A stretch of 64,000 nt of DNA from Variovorax sp. OV700. GTDB lineage: Bacteria > Pseudomonadota > Gammaproteobacteria > Burkholderiales > Burkholderiaceae_C. Below the pieces are notes generated by a model that saw only the letters and a list, made by a program, of their open reading frames with translations, searched no databases and had not been told where the DNA came from. The stretch is from contig NZ_FNDR01000003.1 in NCBI RefSeq assembly GCF_900099805.1, forward strand, positions 1 to 64,000, given 5' to 3'. A program made the position numbers and the translations under genes. The first letter of the stretch is position 1. Each line of letters begins with the position of its first letter. Below, one piece after another: positions 52,245 to 61,941 of the stretch.

Positions 52245-54761
52245 ATGAATGCCTCCCTCCGCCTTGGCTGGCGCACCCTTTGGCGCGATCTGCGCGCTGG
52301 CGAATTGCGCCTATTGATCGTTGCCGTGCTGCTGGCCGTGGCCGCACTCACGGCGGTCGGCTTCTTTGCCGACCGGCTGCAGGGCGGCTTGCAGCGCGAT
52401 GCGCGGCAATTGCTTGGCGGAGATGCAGTGATCGTGAGCGACAACCCCACGCCGGCGGCCTTCATCGCGCAGGCCCGTGCTTTCGGCCTGGAGGGATCAG
52501 GCACCTATGGCTTCCCGACCATGGCACGTACCGACGACGCCCAGGGCGGCGCCAGCAAGCTGGTCGCGCTCAAGGCCGTGGCCGCGGGCTACCCGTTGCG
52601 CGGCAGCCTGCAGACCGCAAGCAGTGCCGAGGCGCCGGGCACCGTCACGCGCGACATTCCGGCGACGGGCGAGGCGTGGGTCGATGCCTCGCTGCTCGAT
52701 TCGCTGGGGCTCAAGGTGGGCGACCCGCTGCTTCTGGGCGACGCCAGCCTGCGCGTGGGCCGCGTGATCACGCTGGAGCCGGACCGCGGGGCGGGCTTCA
52801 TGAGCTTTGCGCCGCGCGTGATGCTCAACCAGGCGGACGTGCCGCGCACCGGTCTCGTACAGCCTGCGAGCCGCGTCGGGTACCGCTATGCGGTGGCGGG
52901 CGACGAGGCAGCCGTCAAGCGTTTTTCCGACTGGGCCGAGGCCGCGATCAAGAAAGGCGACCTGCGCGGCGTGCGGCTCGACTCCTTCGAGGGCGGACGC
53001 CCCGAAATGCGCCAGACGCTCGATCGCGCCGAAAAATTCCTGAGCCTGGTCGCGTTGCTCGCGGCGCTGCTCTCGGCCGTGGCCGTGGCGCTGGCCGCGC
53101 GCGGCTTCGCGGCCGGCCACCTCGACGACTGCGCCATGCTGCGCGTGCTGGGCCAGAGCCAGCGCACCATTGCGCTGGCTTACTCGTTCGAATTCGCAAT
53201 CGTCGGCCTCGTGGCCAGCGGCCTGGGCGTGGCGCTCGGGTTTGGCGTGCACTACGTCTTCGTCGTGCTGCTCGCGGGGCTGGTCGAAACGGCGCTGCCC
53301 GCGGCAACGTTGTGGCCGGTGGCTTTCGGCCTGGGCATGGGGCTCACGCTGCTGTTCGCATTCGGCCTGCCGCCGGTGCTGCAACTGGCTCGGGTGCCTC
53401 CACTGCGGGTGATCCGGCGCGACGTCGGCGGGCTCAAGCCCGCATCGCTCGCGGTGCTGGGCATTGGCGTGGCTGGTTTCGCGGCCTTGCTGATCGCGGC
53501 CAGCAGCGACCTGAAACTGGGCCTGATCGCCGTTGGCGGCTTCGCGGGCGCTGTGGCCGTGTTCGCGCTCTTGAGCTGGCTGGCGGTATGGGTGCTGCGC
53601 CGCAGCGTCAACGAAACCACCGCACCGCGTTGGCTGGTGCTGGCCACGCGCCAGATCTCGGCGCGACCGGCCTATGCGGTGGTGCAGGTCAGCGCACTCG
53701 CAGTGGGCCTGCTGGCGCTGGTGCTGCTGGTGCTGCTGCGCACCGACCTGGTCGCGAGCTGGCGCAAGGCCACGCCGCCCGATGCGCCGAACCGATTCGT
53801 GATCAACGTCATGCCCGACCAGAGCACCGCGTTCCAAAAATCATTGCGCGATGCCGGCGTGAGCAAGTTCGACTGGTACCCGATGATCCGCGGCCGGCTG
53901 GTGGCGGTGAACGGCAAGCCGGTGTCGCCCGACGACTACGTGGAAGACCGCGCCAAGCGGCTGGTGGACCGCGAGTTCAACCTCAGCAACAGCGTGCAGG
54001 CCCCGCCGCACAACAGCATCGTCGCGGGCACGTGGAAGCCCGACGCGCCAGGCGAAGTGAGCGTGGAAGAAGGCCTGGCCGAAACACTTGGCCTGAAGCT
54101 GGGCGACACGATGCGCTTCGACATCGGCGGCATGCAGAACGACGCGCGCATCACCTCGCTGCGCAAGGTCGACTGGGGTTCGCTGCATGCCAACTTCTTC
54201 GTGATGTACACGGTGGCCGCATTGCCCGACGTGCCCGTGACCTACATGGGCGCCTTCCGCGCGCCCGAGACCCGGGGCTTCGACAACGCGCTGGTGCGCA
54301 GCTACCCCAACGTGACCAACGTCGACATGAGCGCCACCATCAACCAGGTGCAGCGGGTGCTCGACCAGGTGGTTCGCGCGGTCGAGTTCCTGTTCGGCTT
54401 CACGCTCGCGGCGGGTCTGGTGGTGCTGTTTGCCGCGGTCACGGCCACACGCGAGGAGCGTGCGCGCGAGTTCGCGGTGATGCGCGCGGTGGGCGCGCGG
54501 GCCAGCCTGCTGCGCCAGGTGCAGCGTGCCGAGCTCGTGGGCGTCGGCTTGCTCGCGGGCTTCCTGGCGAGCATCGTGGCCTCGGCCATTGGCTGGGGCC
54601 TAGCGCGCTATGTGTTCGACTTCACCTGGACCGCGTCGCCCATCGTGCCGGTGGCCGGTGCGCTCGCGGGCGCGGTGCTGGCGCTGGCGGCGGGCTGGTG
54701 GGGGCTGCGCGACGTGCTGCGCAGGCCGGTGGTCGATACGCTGCGGCGGGCGGCGGAGTAG
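52245..54761 (+). CDS. FtsX-type ABC transporter permease (YbbP-like)
   Basis: 838 aa from the ATG at 52245. An N-terminal helix (about 18-38) is followed by a large periplasmic MacB_PCD-like domain, three helices with the FtsX pattern (about 268-290, 315-340, 355-385), a pair of middle helices, a second periplasmic domain and three C-terminal FtsX helices. This duplicated layout matches YbbP. No ATPase gene (YbbA-like) or TesA gene lies beside it in the window. It is 68 bp after fdhD and functionally unrelated as far as I can see. Confidence 0.85.
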   Translation: MNASLRLGWRTLWRDLRAGELRLLIVAVLLAVAALTAVGFFADRLQGGLQRDARQLLGGDAVIVSDNPTPAAFIAQARAFGLEGSGTYGFPTMARTDDAQGGASKLVALKAVAAGYPLRGSLQTASSAEAPGTVTRDIPATGEAWVDASLLDSLGLKVGDPLLLGDASLRVGRVITLEPDRGAGFMSFAPRVMLNQADVPRTGLVQPASRVGYRYAVAGDEAAVKRFSDWAEAAIKKGDLRGVRLDSFEGGRPEMRQTLDRAEKFLSLVALLAALLSAVAVALAARGFAAGHLDDCAMLRVLGQSQRTIALAYSFEFAIVGLVASGLGVALGFGVHYVFVVLLAGLVETALPAATLWPVAFGLGMGLTLLFAFGLPPVLQLARVPPLRVIRRDVGGLKPASLAVLGIGVAGFAALLIAASSDLKLGLIAVGGFAGAVAVFALLSWLAVWVLRRSVNETTAPRWLVLATRQISARPAYAVVQVSALAVGLLALVLLVLLRTDLVASWRKATPPDAPNRFVINVMPDQSTAFQKSLRDAGVSKFDWYPMIRGRLVAVNGKPVSPDDYVEDRAKRLVDREFNLSNSVQAPPHNSIVAGTWKPDAPGEVSVEEGLAETLGLKLGDTMRFDIGGMQNDARITSLRKVDWGSLHANFFVMYTVAALPDVPVTYMGAFRAPETRGFDNALVRSYPNVTNVDMSATINQVQRVLDQVVRAVEFLFGFTLAAGLVVLFAAVTATREERAREFAVMRAVGARASLLRQVQRAELVGVGLLAGFLASIVASAIGWGLARYVFDFTWTASPIVPVAGALAGAVLALAAGWWGLRDVLRRPVVDTLRRAAE

Positions 54762-54801
54762 CAGGAAGGAAACTCGGTGAATCTTCCTGTCCAATAGCGG
54801 C

Positions 54802-55026
54802 ATGGAATATCCACCGAACGAACTCGCGGAACGGCTGACCGAGCTCGAGATCAAGTCGAGCTATGCCGAAGACCTGCTCGAGCAGCTGAACATGATGATC
54901 TACCGTCAACAGCAGCAGATCGACAGCCTCATTCTTCAGGTCACGCAATTGAAGCAGCAAAGCCAGAATGCGGGGCAGGAGGGGGCGGCGCGCAATCTTC
55001 GCGACGAGTTGCCGCCGCATTACTGA
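54802..55026 (+). CDS. slyX: SlyX family protein
   Basis: 74 aa. It is a short coiled-coil protein: NELAERLTELEIKSSYAEDLLEQLN, then RQQQQIDSLILQVTQLKQQ, ending in the conserved PPHY (LPPHY). Function unknown in the family. It lies 40 bp after the permease gene and precedes a large inverted repeat. Confidence 0.9.
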   Translation: MEYPPNELAERLTELEIKSSYAEDLLEQLNMMIYRQQQQIDSLILQVTQLKQQSQNAGQEGAARNLRDELPPHY

Positions 55027-55065
55027 GTCCTGGTTCTGTTGTTCAGGGCGGCGCTCCCGCCGACG

Positions 55066-55274
55066 GGGTACCTTTCTCCGCGAATGTCCCCCGCCCTTCG
55101 GGCTCCTCCTTTATTTCGCTGCGCAAGGCACCCCGCCAGCGGGAGCGTTGTTCAGAGCACCTGTTGATCAGCCAGCACCACAGCCGCGCTCGGTGTGCAC
55201 AGGGCGCCGGGTGCTCCCCGCAGCGAAATAAAGGAGGAGCCGAAGGCGGGGGACATTCGCGGAGGGGAGTACCC
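55066..55274. repeat. Long inverted repeat (about 57-bp arms) between slyX and the hemolysin-III gene
   Basis: Arm 1 (55066-55123) and arm 2 (55219-55274) are nearly perfect reverse complements over about 57 bp, sharing cores such as CGCGAATGTCCCCCGCC and CTCCTCCTTTATTTCGCTGCG. About 95 bp separate them. Arm 1 is itself bracketed by a 17-bp near-inverted pair (CGCTCCCGCCGACGGGG at 55052-55068 and CCCCGCCAGCGGGAGCG at 55131-55147). No coding capacity. The look is that of a dispersed repeat of Variovorax-type genomes or a MITE. It occupies most of the 293-bp gap between the two genes and could terminate both transcripts. Confidence 0.8.
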
Positions 55275-55319
55275 GGTGGCCTGTGCACGCGCCCTGACGA
55301 ACGGTACCGGCCAAAAAGA

Positions 55320-56024
55320 TCACCCCTGCGAGTGCCAGAGCACCGCAAAGAAATGGCACGCACTGCCCGCCAGGACGAACAGGTGCCAGACAAAGTGCGC
55401 AAACCGCACCTTGTTGTCGAACAGGAAGACCACGGCACCCGCCGTGTAGAACAGCCCACCGGCCACGAGCCAGCCCAGCCCCGCGGGCGACATGCGCTCG
55501 TACAGTGGCACCGCTGCCATCAATGCCATCCAGCCCATGGCCACATAGAGGCCGGTCGACCACAGCGGATGCCGCAGCCGGTTGAACAGCTTGGCGCCCA
55601 CGCCCAGCGCTGCCGCGGCGCAGATGGCGCCGAACAGCGTCCAGCCCCACGGCCCTCGCAGCACGCCGAACAGGAACGGCATGTAGCTGCCCGCAATGAA
55701 AAGATAGATGGCGGCGTGGTCGAGTCGGTTGAACCAAGCCTTGGCTCTTCCCATTGGCAGCGCGTGGTACAGCGTGGAAATCAGGTACAGCACGATGGCC
55801 GTGCCCGCAAAGAGAGATGCGCCGACGATGCTCGCGGCCTGGCCCTTCTGCGCAGCGCTGTAGACCAGGATGGGCAGCGAAGCAATGGCGAGCAGCAGGC
55901 CGAGGCCGTGGCTCAACGCATTGAAGATCTCTTCCAGGGTGGTCTGGTCGCGGGCCAGCGGAGGTCGCTTATTTGTGTGGACCAGAAGGGCTCGCTGCAA
56001 TGGCATCGGTTGTAGATTCGGCAT
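55320..56024 (-). CDS. Hemolysin III family (PAQR-type) membrane protein
   Basis: 234 aa from the ATG at 56024 (AGGAG 12 bases upstream; 19 codons more are possible from 56081). Seven hydrophobic helices. PAQR signature residues are EEIFNALSHGLGLLL near the N-terminus, LYLISTLYHAL with RLDHAAIYLFIAGSYMPF, and HFVWHLFVLAGSACHFFAV near the end, with the conserved Ser/His/Asp residues of a putative metal-dependent hydrolase. Role uncertain; true haemolytic activity is not implied. Confidence 0.88.
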   Translation of the reverse strand: MPNLQPMPLQRALLVHTNKRPPLARDQTTLEEIFNALSHGLGLLLAIASLPILVYSAAQKGQAASIVGASLFAGTAIVLYLISTLYHALPMGRAKAWFNRLDHAAIYLFIAGSYMPFLFGVLRGPWGWTLFGAICAAAALGVGAKLFNRLRHPLWSTGLYVAMGWMALMAAVPLYERMSPAGLGWLVAGGLFYTAGAVVFLFDNKVRFAHFVWHLFVLAGSACHFFAVLWHSQG

Positions 56025-56087
56025 CGGAAACAGAATCTCCTGGGTCAAGATTGGTTCCACGGAATGTCGTGAAACCGGCAAGTCATG

Positions 56088-56642
56088 TTACTTGACCTGC
56101 TGTTTGCCCAATTTGCGCGCCAATGTGCGCCGATGCATACCAAGCCGCCGTGCTGTCTCGGAAATGTTGAAGCCGGTTTCGGCCAATGTCTCGTGGATGC
56201 GCTCCCATTCGAGCGTCTTGATCGAGGTCGATCGGTTCGTCAGTTCCACCTCGGTGGTGCCGTTGGCGCGGCCGAAGGCGGCCTCGATGTCGTCGGTGTT
56301 CGAGGGCTTGGCCAGGTAGTGGCAAGCGCCGAGCTTGATCGCCTCGACGGCCGTGGCGATGCTCGCAAAGCCCGTGAGCACCACGATCAGCATCTTGGGG
56401 TTGTGCCGGTGCAGCATCTGCACGCACGCCAGGCCGGAGGCCTCGCCGTTGAGCTTCAGGTCGACCACCGCGTAGCCGTAGCCGGGCGCGTGCGTCTGCA
56501 ACAGGCGTTCCACCTCGTCGGCATTGCTGGCGTGCGTGACCGCATAGCTGCGGCGCTCGAACGACTTGCCGAGCGTGCGCGCGAAGGCCGCGTCGTCTTC
56601 CACAATCAGCAACTGGCGCTCGGCTTCAGCGGTTTCCGTCAT
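56088..56642 (-). CDS. regA: RegA/PrrA-type redox response regulator
   Basis: 184 aa from the ATG at 56642. The receiver domain has VEDDAAFAR, phosphoacceptor D61 in VVDLKLNGEASG, LTGFASIATAVEAIKLGA and the conserved Lys in YLAKP. A Pro-free linker leads to a Fis-type HTH (ISETARRLGMHRRTLARKL, about 160-178), as in RegA/PrrA/ActR. Its start overlaps the end of the kinase gene by 17 bases. It probably regulates respiratory genes according to redox state, perhaps including the adjacent cyo operon. Confidence 0.9.
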   Translation of the reverse strand: MTETAEAERQLLIVEDDAAFARTLGKSFERRSYAVTHASNADEVERLLQTHAPGYGYAVVDLKLNGEASGLACVQMLHRHNPKMLIVVLTGFASIATAVEAIKLGACHYLAKPSNTDDIEAAFGRANGTTEVELTNRSTSIKTLEWERIHETLAETGFNISETARRLGMHRRTLARKLGKQQVK

Positions 56643-58038
56643 GGGCTTTCGTTTCGATGGCGTCGATGGCTGGCGTCGCTTCGCCAGCTTCTTCTTCGTC
56701 GTCTTCCTGTTCTTCCAGCACGATGGCTGCAAGGGGCAGCGTGATGGCCACGATGGCACCGCCTTCGGGCCGGTTGTGCACCGCGACGCGGCCGCCCAGG
56801 GTGCGCGCCACGTTGACCACCAGGAACAGCCCGAGCCCGCCGCCCGGCCGGCCCTTGCTCGATTGGTAGGGCTTGCCGAACTCCTTCAGGATGGACGGCA
56901 GGAACCCCGGGCCGGCATCGGTCACGGTGAGGGTCAGCGCATCGGCATCGTGCGACACCTCGAAGCGCAGCCAGTGCGGCGAGGCTTCCAGCGCATTGTC
57001 GAGCACGTTGCAGATCATCTGCTTCAGGGCCGAATCGGAAACCATGGGCAGGTCTTGGCCAAAGCGGTTGTCGTAGTCGAACTCCTCCACCGGCCGCGTG
57101 GTGCGCCATTCCTCGACCAGGTCGTCGAGGAAGGTGCTCACCGTGGTTTCTTCCGATGACTCGCCGCGCGCCTCGCCGGCCGACAGCAGGATGCCGCTCA
57201 CGATGCTCTTGCAGCGCTGGATCTGCAGCTCCATCTCGGCCACTTCGGTCAGCAGCTCGGGGTCGGAGCTGAAATGCGGCAGCCGGCGCCAGTCGCCGAG
57301 GATCACCGCCAGCGTGGCCAGCGGCGTGCCGAGCTCGTGCGCGGCGCCCGATGCGAGCAGGCCCATGCGCACGATGTGCTCTTCTTCCGACGCGCGCTGG
57401 CGCAGGTCGGCCAGCCGCGCATCGCGTGCGCGCAGGTTGCGGCTGATGCGGGTGATGAACACCACCAGCAGCGCCGCGTTGAGCGCAAAGCAGATCAGCA
57501 TGCCTTGCACGTACGGGCTCCAGAGCCCGCGGTCGTGGTCGAGCGGCAGCGCGAGCGGACGCGAGAAAAGCGCCAACCCCGCAAAGCAGAGGCTGGTGAC
57601 CACCACGATGGTCCACGTCGACCACGCCTTGAGCAGCACCGCGCCCAAAATGACCTGCAGCAGGTAGAGGAAGACGAACGGGTTGGTGGCGCCGCCGCTC
57701 AGGTAGAGCTGCGCGGTGAGGGTGGCCACGTCGACCAGCAGTGCGAGAAAGAGCTCGCCGTTGGTCACGCGGCGAAGGCTGCGCGAGCGCAGCAGGCTCA
57801 CGCCGTTGAAGAGCGCAAGGCAGGTCAGCACCTGCAGCATGTGGTCGAGCGGCAGCCGGATGCCGAAGCCGTAGTGCACCAGCAGGATGGTGGCCACCTG
57901 CCCGACCACCGCGAACCAGCGCAGCTGGATCAGCTGCTGCATGTTCTTGTGGCCGGTGGCGTTGTCCAGGCTTGCCACGCCCGCGCGCGGCGCGTGCAGT
58001 TCCCCCGCGACGGCAAGGGGTTCAGTCGCGGTGGGCAT
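56626..58038 (-). CDS. regB: RegB/PrrB-type redox sensor histidine kinase
   Basis: 470 aa from the ATG at 58038 (58071 is also possible). Six hydrophobic helices (about 45-195) hold the quinone-binding motif GGATNPF at 115-121, the conserved RegB heptad. The H-box GAAHELGTPLAT carries phosphoacceptor H234. Cys276 in RCKSIVSGIL corresponds to the redox-active Cys265 of Rhodobacter RegB. The ATPase domain has NVLDNALEAS and GGGLGLFLV. It overlaps the SURF1 stop by 17 bases. Signal: quinone redox state or oxygen. Confidence 0.92.
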   Translation of the reverse strand: MPTATEPLAVAGELHAPRAGVASLDNATGHKNMQQLIQLRWFAVVGQVATILLVHYGFGIRLPLDHMLQVLTCLALFNGVSLLRSRSLRRVTNGELFLALLVDVATLTAQLYLSGGATNPFVFLYLLQVILGAVLLKAWSTWTIVVVTSLCFAGLALFSRPLALPLDHDRGLWSPYVQGMLICFALNAALLVVFITRISRNLRARDARLADLRQRASEEEHIVRMGLLASGAAHELGTPLATLAVILGDWRRLPHFSSDPELLTEVAEMELQIQRCKSIVSGILLSAGEARGESSEETTVSTFLDDLVEEWRTTRPVEEFDYDNRFGQDLPMVSDSALKQMICNVLDNALEASPHWLRFEVSHDADALTLTVTDAGPGFLPSILKEFGKPYQSSKGRPGGGLGLFLVVNVARTLGGRVAVHNRPEGGAIVAITLPLAAIVLEEQEDDEEEAGEATPAIDAIETKAHDGNR

Positions 58039-58864
58039 CTGGACGGGCGCTGGCTTGGGCATTGGCGGCATTTTCGCCGTTGCGGCGCCTGTGCCCCTCG
58101 CGCCAGGCGTAGCCTGCGGCGCCCAGGACCATCAGTGCCAGGCCATACCAGGTGATGGCGTAGACAAGGTGGCTGTTGGGAAAGGCGATGACCGTGAGCC
58201 CGCCGGCGGGCCAGGCAGGGGCCGCGCTGGACGAAGAGGGCGCGGCATCCGAATCGACGAAGTACGGTGCCACGTTGCCGAGGCCGTGCGCCGCGGCAAT
58301 GGCCTGCACGTCGCGCGAGAACCAGCGCTGCGCGGCTGGTTCGTTCTTGCGCAGGAAGCCGCCATGGGGCTCGGTGATGCGCAGCAGCCCGGTCACCGTG
58401 GTTTCGCCCTGGGGCTCGGTGGCCGCGCGCGCCGAGCGGCCCTGCGCATCGGGCGGCACGAAGCCGCGGTTGACCAGCACGATGCTGCCATCGGCTGCGC
58501 GCAGGGGCGTGAGCACCCAGAAGCCGGCGCCGAGCCGTGTGCTGGCCTGCACCAGGGTTTCCTTGTCGTGGAGAAAGGTGCCGGCGAGGCGCACGCGCCG
58601 GTATTCGTCGTCGGCCGCGTTGACCTGCGGCCAGCGCTCGCGCCCGGGGGCGTCGGCGGGCGCGGCGTGCACGCGCTGCTCAACGCGGGCGATGAGATCG
58701 AGCTTCCAGGCCCTGCGTTCGACCTGCCAGGTGCCGAGCGCGAAGAAGCCGGCAAAAGCCAGTGCCGCGCAGACCGCCAGCGCCGCCCGGGCCGCCGCGG
58801 AGCGCTGGCGGCCGGCCGGTGTATCGAGGCTTGGGGTGCTGTGGTCTGGCGGCGGGGGTGTCAA
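58022..58864 (-). CDS. SURF1 family protein
   Basis: 280 aa. Two membrane helices: near the N-terminus (about 27-48) and C-terminus (about 238-258), with a periplasmic domain between. Conserved SURF1 pieces are FFALGTWQVERRAWKLDLIARVEQRV, PEYRRVRLAGTF-like sequence with HDKETLV, and VNRGFVPPDAQ. It assists assembly of heme-copper oxidases. It overlaps cyoD (ATGA) and regB, placing oxidase assembly and redox sensing in one transcript. Confidence 0.88.
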   Translation of the reverse strand: MTPPPPDHSTPSLDTPAGRQRSAAARAALAVCAALAFAGFFALGTWQVERRAWKLDLIARVEQRVHAAPADAPGRERWPQVNAADDEYRRVRLAGTFLHDKETLVQASTRLGAGFWVLTPLRAADGSIVLVNRGFVPPDAQGRSARAATEPQGETTVTGLLRITEPHGGFLRKNEPAAQRWFSRDVQAIAAAHGLGNVAPYFVDSDAAPSSSSAAPAWPAGGLTVIAFPNSHLVYAITWYGLALMVLGAAGYAWREGHRRRNGENAANAQASARPDAHRD

Positions 58865-59262
58865 GGCATGTTCTTCATGTCGTGCACCGACATTGGCATC
58901 ATGTTGGCGTTCATGTGGTACATGACCCAGAGCGACCCGGCCAGCGTGATCACCACGAGCACGATCGTGAAGATCAGCGCCAGCATGTTCCAGCCGCTCT
59001 CGGACTTGGCGTCCATGTGCAGGAAGTAGATCATGTGGACCACGATCTGCACCGCGGCAAAGCCCAGGATGACGAGCGAGGTGGTGTGCGTGCTGGGGAG
59101 CACCTTGCCCATCACGAGCCAGAACGGAATTGCGGTGAGGATCACGGCCAGCACGAAGCCGGTCATGTAGCCCTTGAAGGTGCTGTGGCTGACGGGGCCG
59201 TCGTCGTGATGGTCGTCGTGCGCATCATGGCCGTGTGCGGCGTTGGTGGTGGGGGCGCTCAT
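58861..59262 (-). CDS. cyoD: Cytochrome o ubiquinol oxidase subunit IV
   Basis: 133 aa from the ATG at 59262. A His/Asp-rich N-terminus ([13 protein letters not shown]) is followed by three membrane helices (about 32-52, 59-80, 91-115) with [19 protein letters not shown] and [14 protein letters not shown], the CyoD pattern. It overlaps cyoC and SURF1 by 4 bases each. Confidence 0.92.
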   Translation of the reverse strand: MSAPTTNAAHGHDAHDDHHDDGPVSHSTFKGYMTGFVLAVILTAIPFWLVMGKVLPSTHTTSLVILGFAAVQIVVHMIYFLHMDAKSESGWNMLALIFTIVLVVITLAGSLWVMYHMNANMMPMSVHDMKNMP

Positions 59263-59936
59263 TGCATCGATCCCATCAGGTAGACGAAAGTGAAGACGCC
59301 GATCCAGACCACGTCCAGGAAGTGCCAGAACATCGACAGGCACATCAGGCGGCGGCGGTTGGCGGCGGTGAAACCGTGCTTGGGCAGCTGGATCATCAGC
59401 ACGATGAGCCACACGATGCCAAAGGTCACGTGCAGGCCGTGGGTGCCGACCAGCGCGAAGAACGACGAGAGGAATGCGCTGCGCTGCGGGCCCGCGCCTT
59501 CATGGAGGAGGTGCGCGAACTCGTACAGCTCCAGGCCGATGAAGCCCGCGCCCAGGAGACCGGTGATGAGCAGCCACGCCAGCGTGCCGCCCATGCGTTT
59601 GCGTTGCATCTCGAGCACCGCGAAGCCATAGGTGATGGACGAGAACAGCAGCAGCGAGGTGTTGATGGCCACCAGCGGCAGGTCGAACAGGTCGGCGCCC
59701 GAGGGGCCGGCCGCGTAGCTGCGGCCCAGCACGCCGTAGGTCGCGAACAGGCACGCGAAGACCAGGCAGTCGCTCATCAGGTAGAGCCAGAAGCCCAGCA
59801 GCGTGCCGTTTTCGGGATGGTGGTCGTTGCCGACGTGGAACAGCTCGAACACGGGCGGCTTGCCCGTCTGGTCGCTGTGGGCGCCGGCCTGGATGTGGTG
59901 GCCCGCGGGAGTTTGCAGAGCGGTGGTATCAGACAT
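59259..59936 (-). CDS. cyoC: Cytochrome o ubiquinol oxidase subunit III
   Basis: 225 aa. Five membrane helices; landmarks are [79 protein letters not shown] and [18 protein letters not shown]. Subunit III of the heme-copper quinol oxidase, stabilising subunit I. It overlaps cyoB by 8 bases. Confidence 0.95.
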   Translation of the reverse strand: MSDTTALQTPAGHHIQAGAHSDQTGKPPVFELFHVGNDHHPENGTLLGFWLYLMSDCLVFACLFATYGVLGRSYAAGPSGADLFDLPLVAINTSLLLFSSITYGFAVLEMQRKRMGGTLAWLLITGLLGAGFIGLELYEFAHLLHEGAGPQRSAFLSSFFALVGTHGLHVTFGIVWLIVLMIQLPKHGFTAANRRRLMCLSMFWHFLDVVWIGVFTFVYLMGSMQ

Positions 59937-61941
59937 GGGCGGCTCCCAGCAGGCGAGTGCGATCGTCCTCGGTGCGAACGACGTCTTCCGCGGGGATGTA
60001 GTAGTCGCGCTTGTAGTTGAAGGTATGAATGATCACGGCGGCCAGCATGGCGACGAAGCCGATGCCCGCCACGAGCCACATCTGCCAGATCAGCGCGAAA
60101 CCGCAGGTCGCTGCCAGGGCCGCGATGATGAAGCCGGCCGCCGTGTTCTTGGGCATGTGGATGGGCGTGAAGCCGTCGAGGGGCCGCTCGTAGCCACGCT
60201 TCTTCATGTCGGTCCAGGCGTCGTTGTCGTGGATGCGCGGCGTGAAGGCGAAGTTGTAGGCTGGCGGCGGCGACGAGGTCGACCACTCGAGCGTGCGGCC
60301 GTTCCATGGGTCGCCCGTGGTGTCGCGCAGCGAATCGCGGCGGATGTAGCTCACCACCAGCTGGATCAGGAACGACGCGATGCCCAGCGCGATCAGCACG
60401 GCGCCGAAGGCGGCGACCTGGAACCAGATCTGCAGCGACATGTCCTGGAAGTGGCTCATGCGGCGGGTGACGCCCATCAGGCCCAGGATGTACAGCGGCA
60501 TGAAGGCGAACCAGAAGCCGACAATCCAGAACCAGAACGAGCACTTGCCCCAGAACGGATCGAGCTTGTAGCCGAAGGCCTTGGGGAACCAGTAGGTGAT
60601 GCCTGCGAGCATGCCGAACAGCACGCCGCCGATGATCACGTTGTGGAAGTGGGCGATCAGGAACAGGCTGTTGTGCAGCACGAAGTCGGCCGGGGGCACC
60701 GCGAGCAGCACGCCCGTCATGCCGCCGATCACGAAGGTGATCATGAAGCCGATGGTCCACATCATGGGCAGCTCGAAGCGGATGCGGCCGCGGTACATGG
60801 TGAAGAGCCAGTTGAAGATCTTCGCGCCCGTCGGGATCGAGATGATCATCGTCGTGATGCCGAAGAACGAGTTCACGCTGGCGCCGGAGCCCATGGTGAA
60901 GAAGTGGTGCAGCCACACGAGGTACGACAGGATGGTGATCACGACCGTGGCGTAGACCATCGACGCATAGCCGAAGAGGCGCTTGCCCGAGAAGGTGGAG
61001 ACCACTTCAGAGAAGATGCCGAAGGCCGGCAGGATCAGGATGTACACCTCGGGGTGGCCCCAGATCCAGATCAGGTTCACGTACATCATGGCGTTGCCGC
61101 CGAGGTCGTTCGTGAAGAAGTTGGTACCGACGTAGCGGTCGAGCGACAGCAGCGCGAGAACGGCGGTCAGCACCGGGAAGGCGGCCACGATCAGCACGTT
61201 GGTGCACAGGGCGGTCCAGGTGAACACCGGCATCTTCATCATCGTCATGCCGGGCGCGCGCATCTTCACGATGGTGGCCAGCAGGTTGACGCCGGAGAGC
61301 AGGGTTCCGACCCCCGCTATCTGCAATGACCATATGTAGTAGTCGACCCCCACGTCGGGGCTGAAGAGAATGCCCGACAGCGGCGGATAAGCCAGCCAGC
61401 CGGTCTTGGCGAACTCGCCGACGAAGAGCGAGGCCATCACCAGGCCCGCGCCGAAGGTGGTCATCCAGAAGCTGAAGTTGTTCAGGAACGGAAAAGCCAC
61501 GTCGCGCGCGCCGATCTGCAGCGGCACCACGAAGTTCATGAGGCCCGTGACCAGTGGCATGGCCACGAAGAAGATCATGATCACGCCGTGGGCGGTGAAG
61601 ATCTGGTCATAGTGGTGCGGCGGCAGGAAGCCGGCGTTGTCGCCGAAGGCGAAGGCCTGCTGAGCCCGCATCATCAGGGCGTCGGCAAAGCCGCGCAGCA
61701 GCATCACCAGCCCGAGGATGATGTACATGATGCCGATCTTCTTGTGGTCGATGCTGGTGATCCAGTCGTGCCACAGGGTGCCCCACAGCTTGAAGTAGGT
61801 CAGGGCGCCGAGGACGGCAAGGCCGCCCAGCACCACGGCCGCAAAGGTCGCAAGCAGGATGGGCTCGTGGTAGGGAATCGCCTCCCACGTGAGGCGGCCG
61901 AAGATGAGCTTCGTCAGGTCAAGGTTCTCGAACATCGTCAT
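59929..61941 (-). CDS. cyoB: Cytochrome o ubiquinol oxidase subunit I
   Basis: 670 aa from the ATG at 61941, which overlaps the cyoA stop (ATGA); a second ATG is two codons later. It has 14-15 membrane helices with the heme and CuB ligands, including [27 protein letters not shown] (His-Tyr cross-link), HHFFTMG and [13 protein letters not shown]. It reduces oxygen to water and pumps protons. Full length for the family (E. coli 663 aa). Confidence 0.96.
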   Translation of the reverse strand: MTMFENLDLTKLIFGRLTWEAIPYHEPILLATFAAVVLGGLAVLGALTYFKLWGTLWHDWITSIDHKKIGIMYIILGLVMLLRGFADALMMRAQQAFAFGDNAGFLPPHHYDQIFTAHGVIMIFFVAMPLVTGLMNFVVPLQIGARDVAFPFLNNFSFWMTTFGAGLVMASLFVGEFAKTGWLAYPPLSGILFSPDVGVDYYIWSLQIAGVGTLLSGVNLLATIVKMRAPGMTMMKMPVFTWTALCTNVLIVAAFPVLTAVLALLSLDRYVGTNFFTNDLGGNAMMYVNLIWIWGHPEVYILILPAFGIFSEVVSTFSGKRLFGYASMVYATVVITILSYLVWLHHFFTMGSGASVNSFFGITTMIISIPTGAKIFNWLFTMYRGRIRFELPMMWTIGFMITFVIGGMTGVLLAVPPADFVLHNSLFLIAHFHNVIIGGVLFGMLAGITYWFPKAFGYKLDPFWGKCSFWFWIVGFWFAFMPLYILGLMGVTRRMSHFQDMSLQIWFQVAAFGAVLIALGIASFLIQLVVSYIRRDSLRDTTGDPWNGRTLEWSTSSPPPAYNFAFTPRIHDNDAWTDMKKRGYERPLDGFTPIHMPKNTAAGFIIAALAATCGFALIWQMWLVAGIGFVAMLAAVIIHTFNYKRDYYIPAEDVVRTEDDRTRLLGAAHV

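Noticed and set aside
55043..55459. Small frames translating the inverted-repeat region between slyX and the hemolysin-III gene
   Set aside because: They read repeat DNA in several frames (RECPPPSAPPLF-type sequence), have no ribosome site and are explained by the palindromic repeat.
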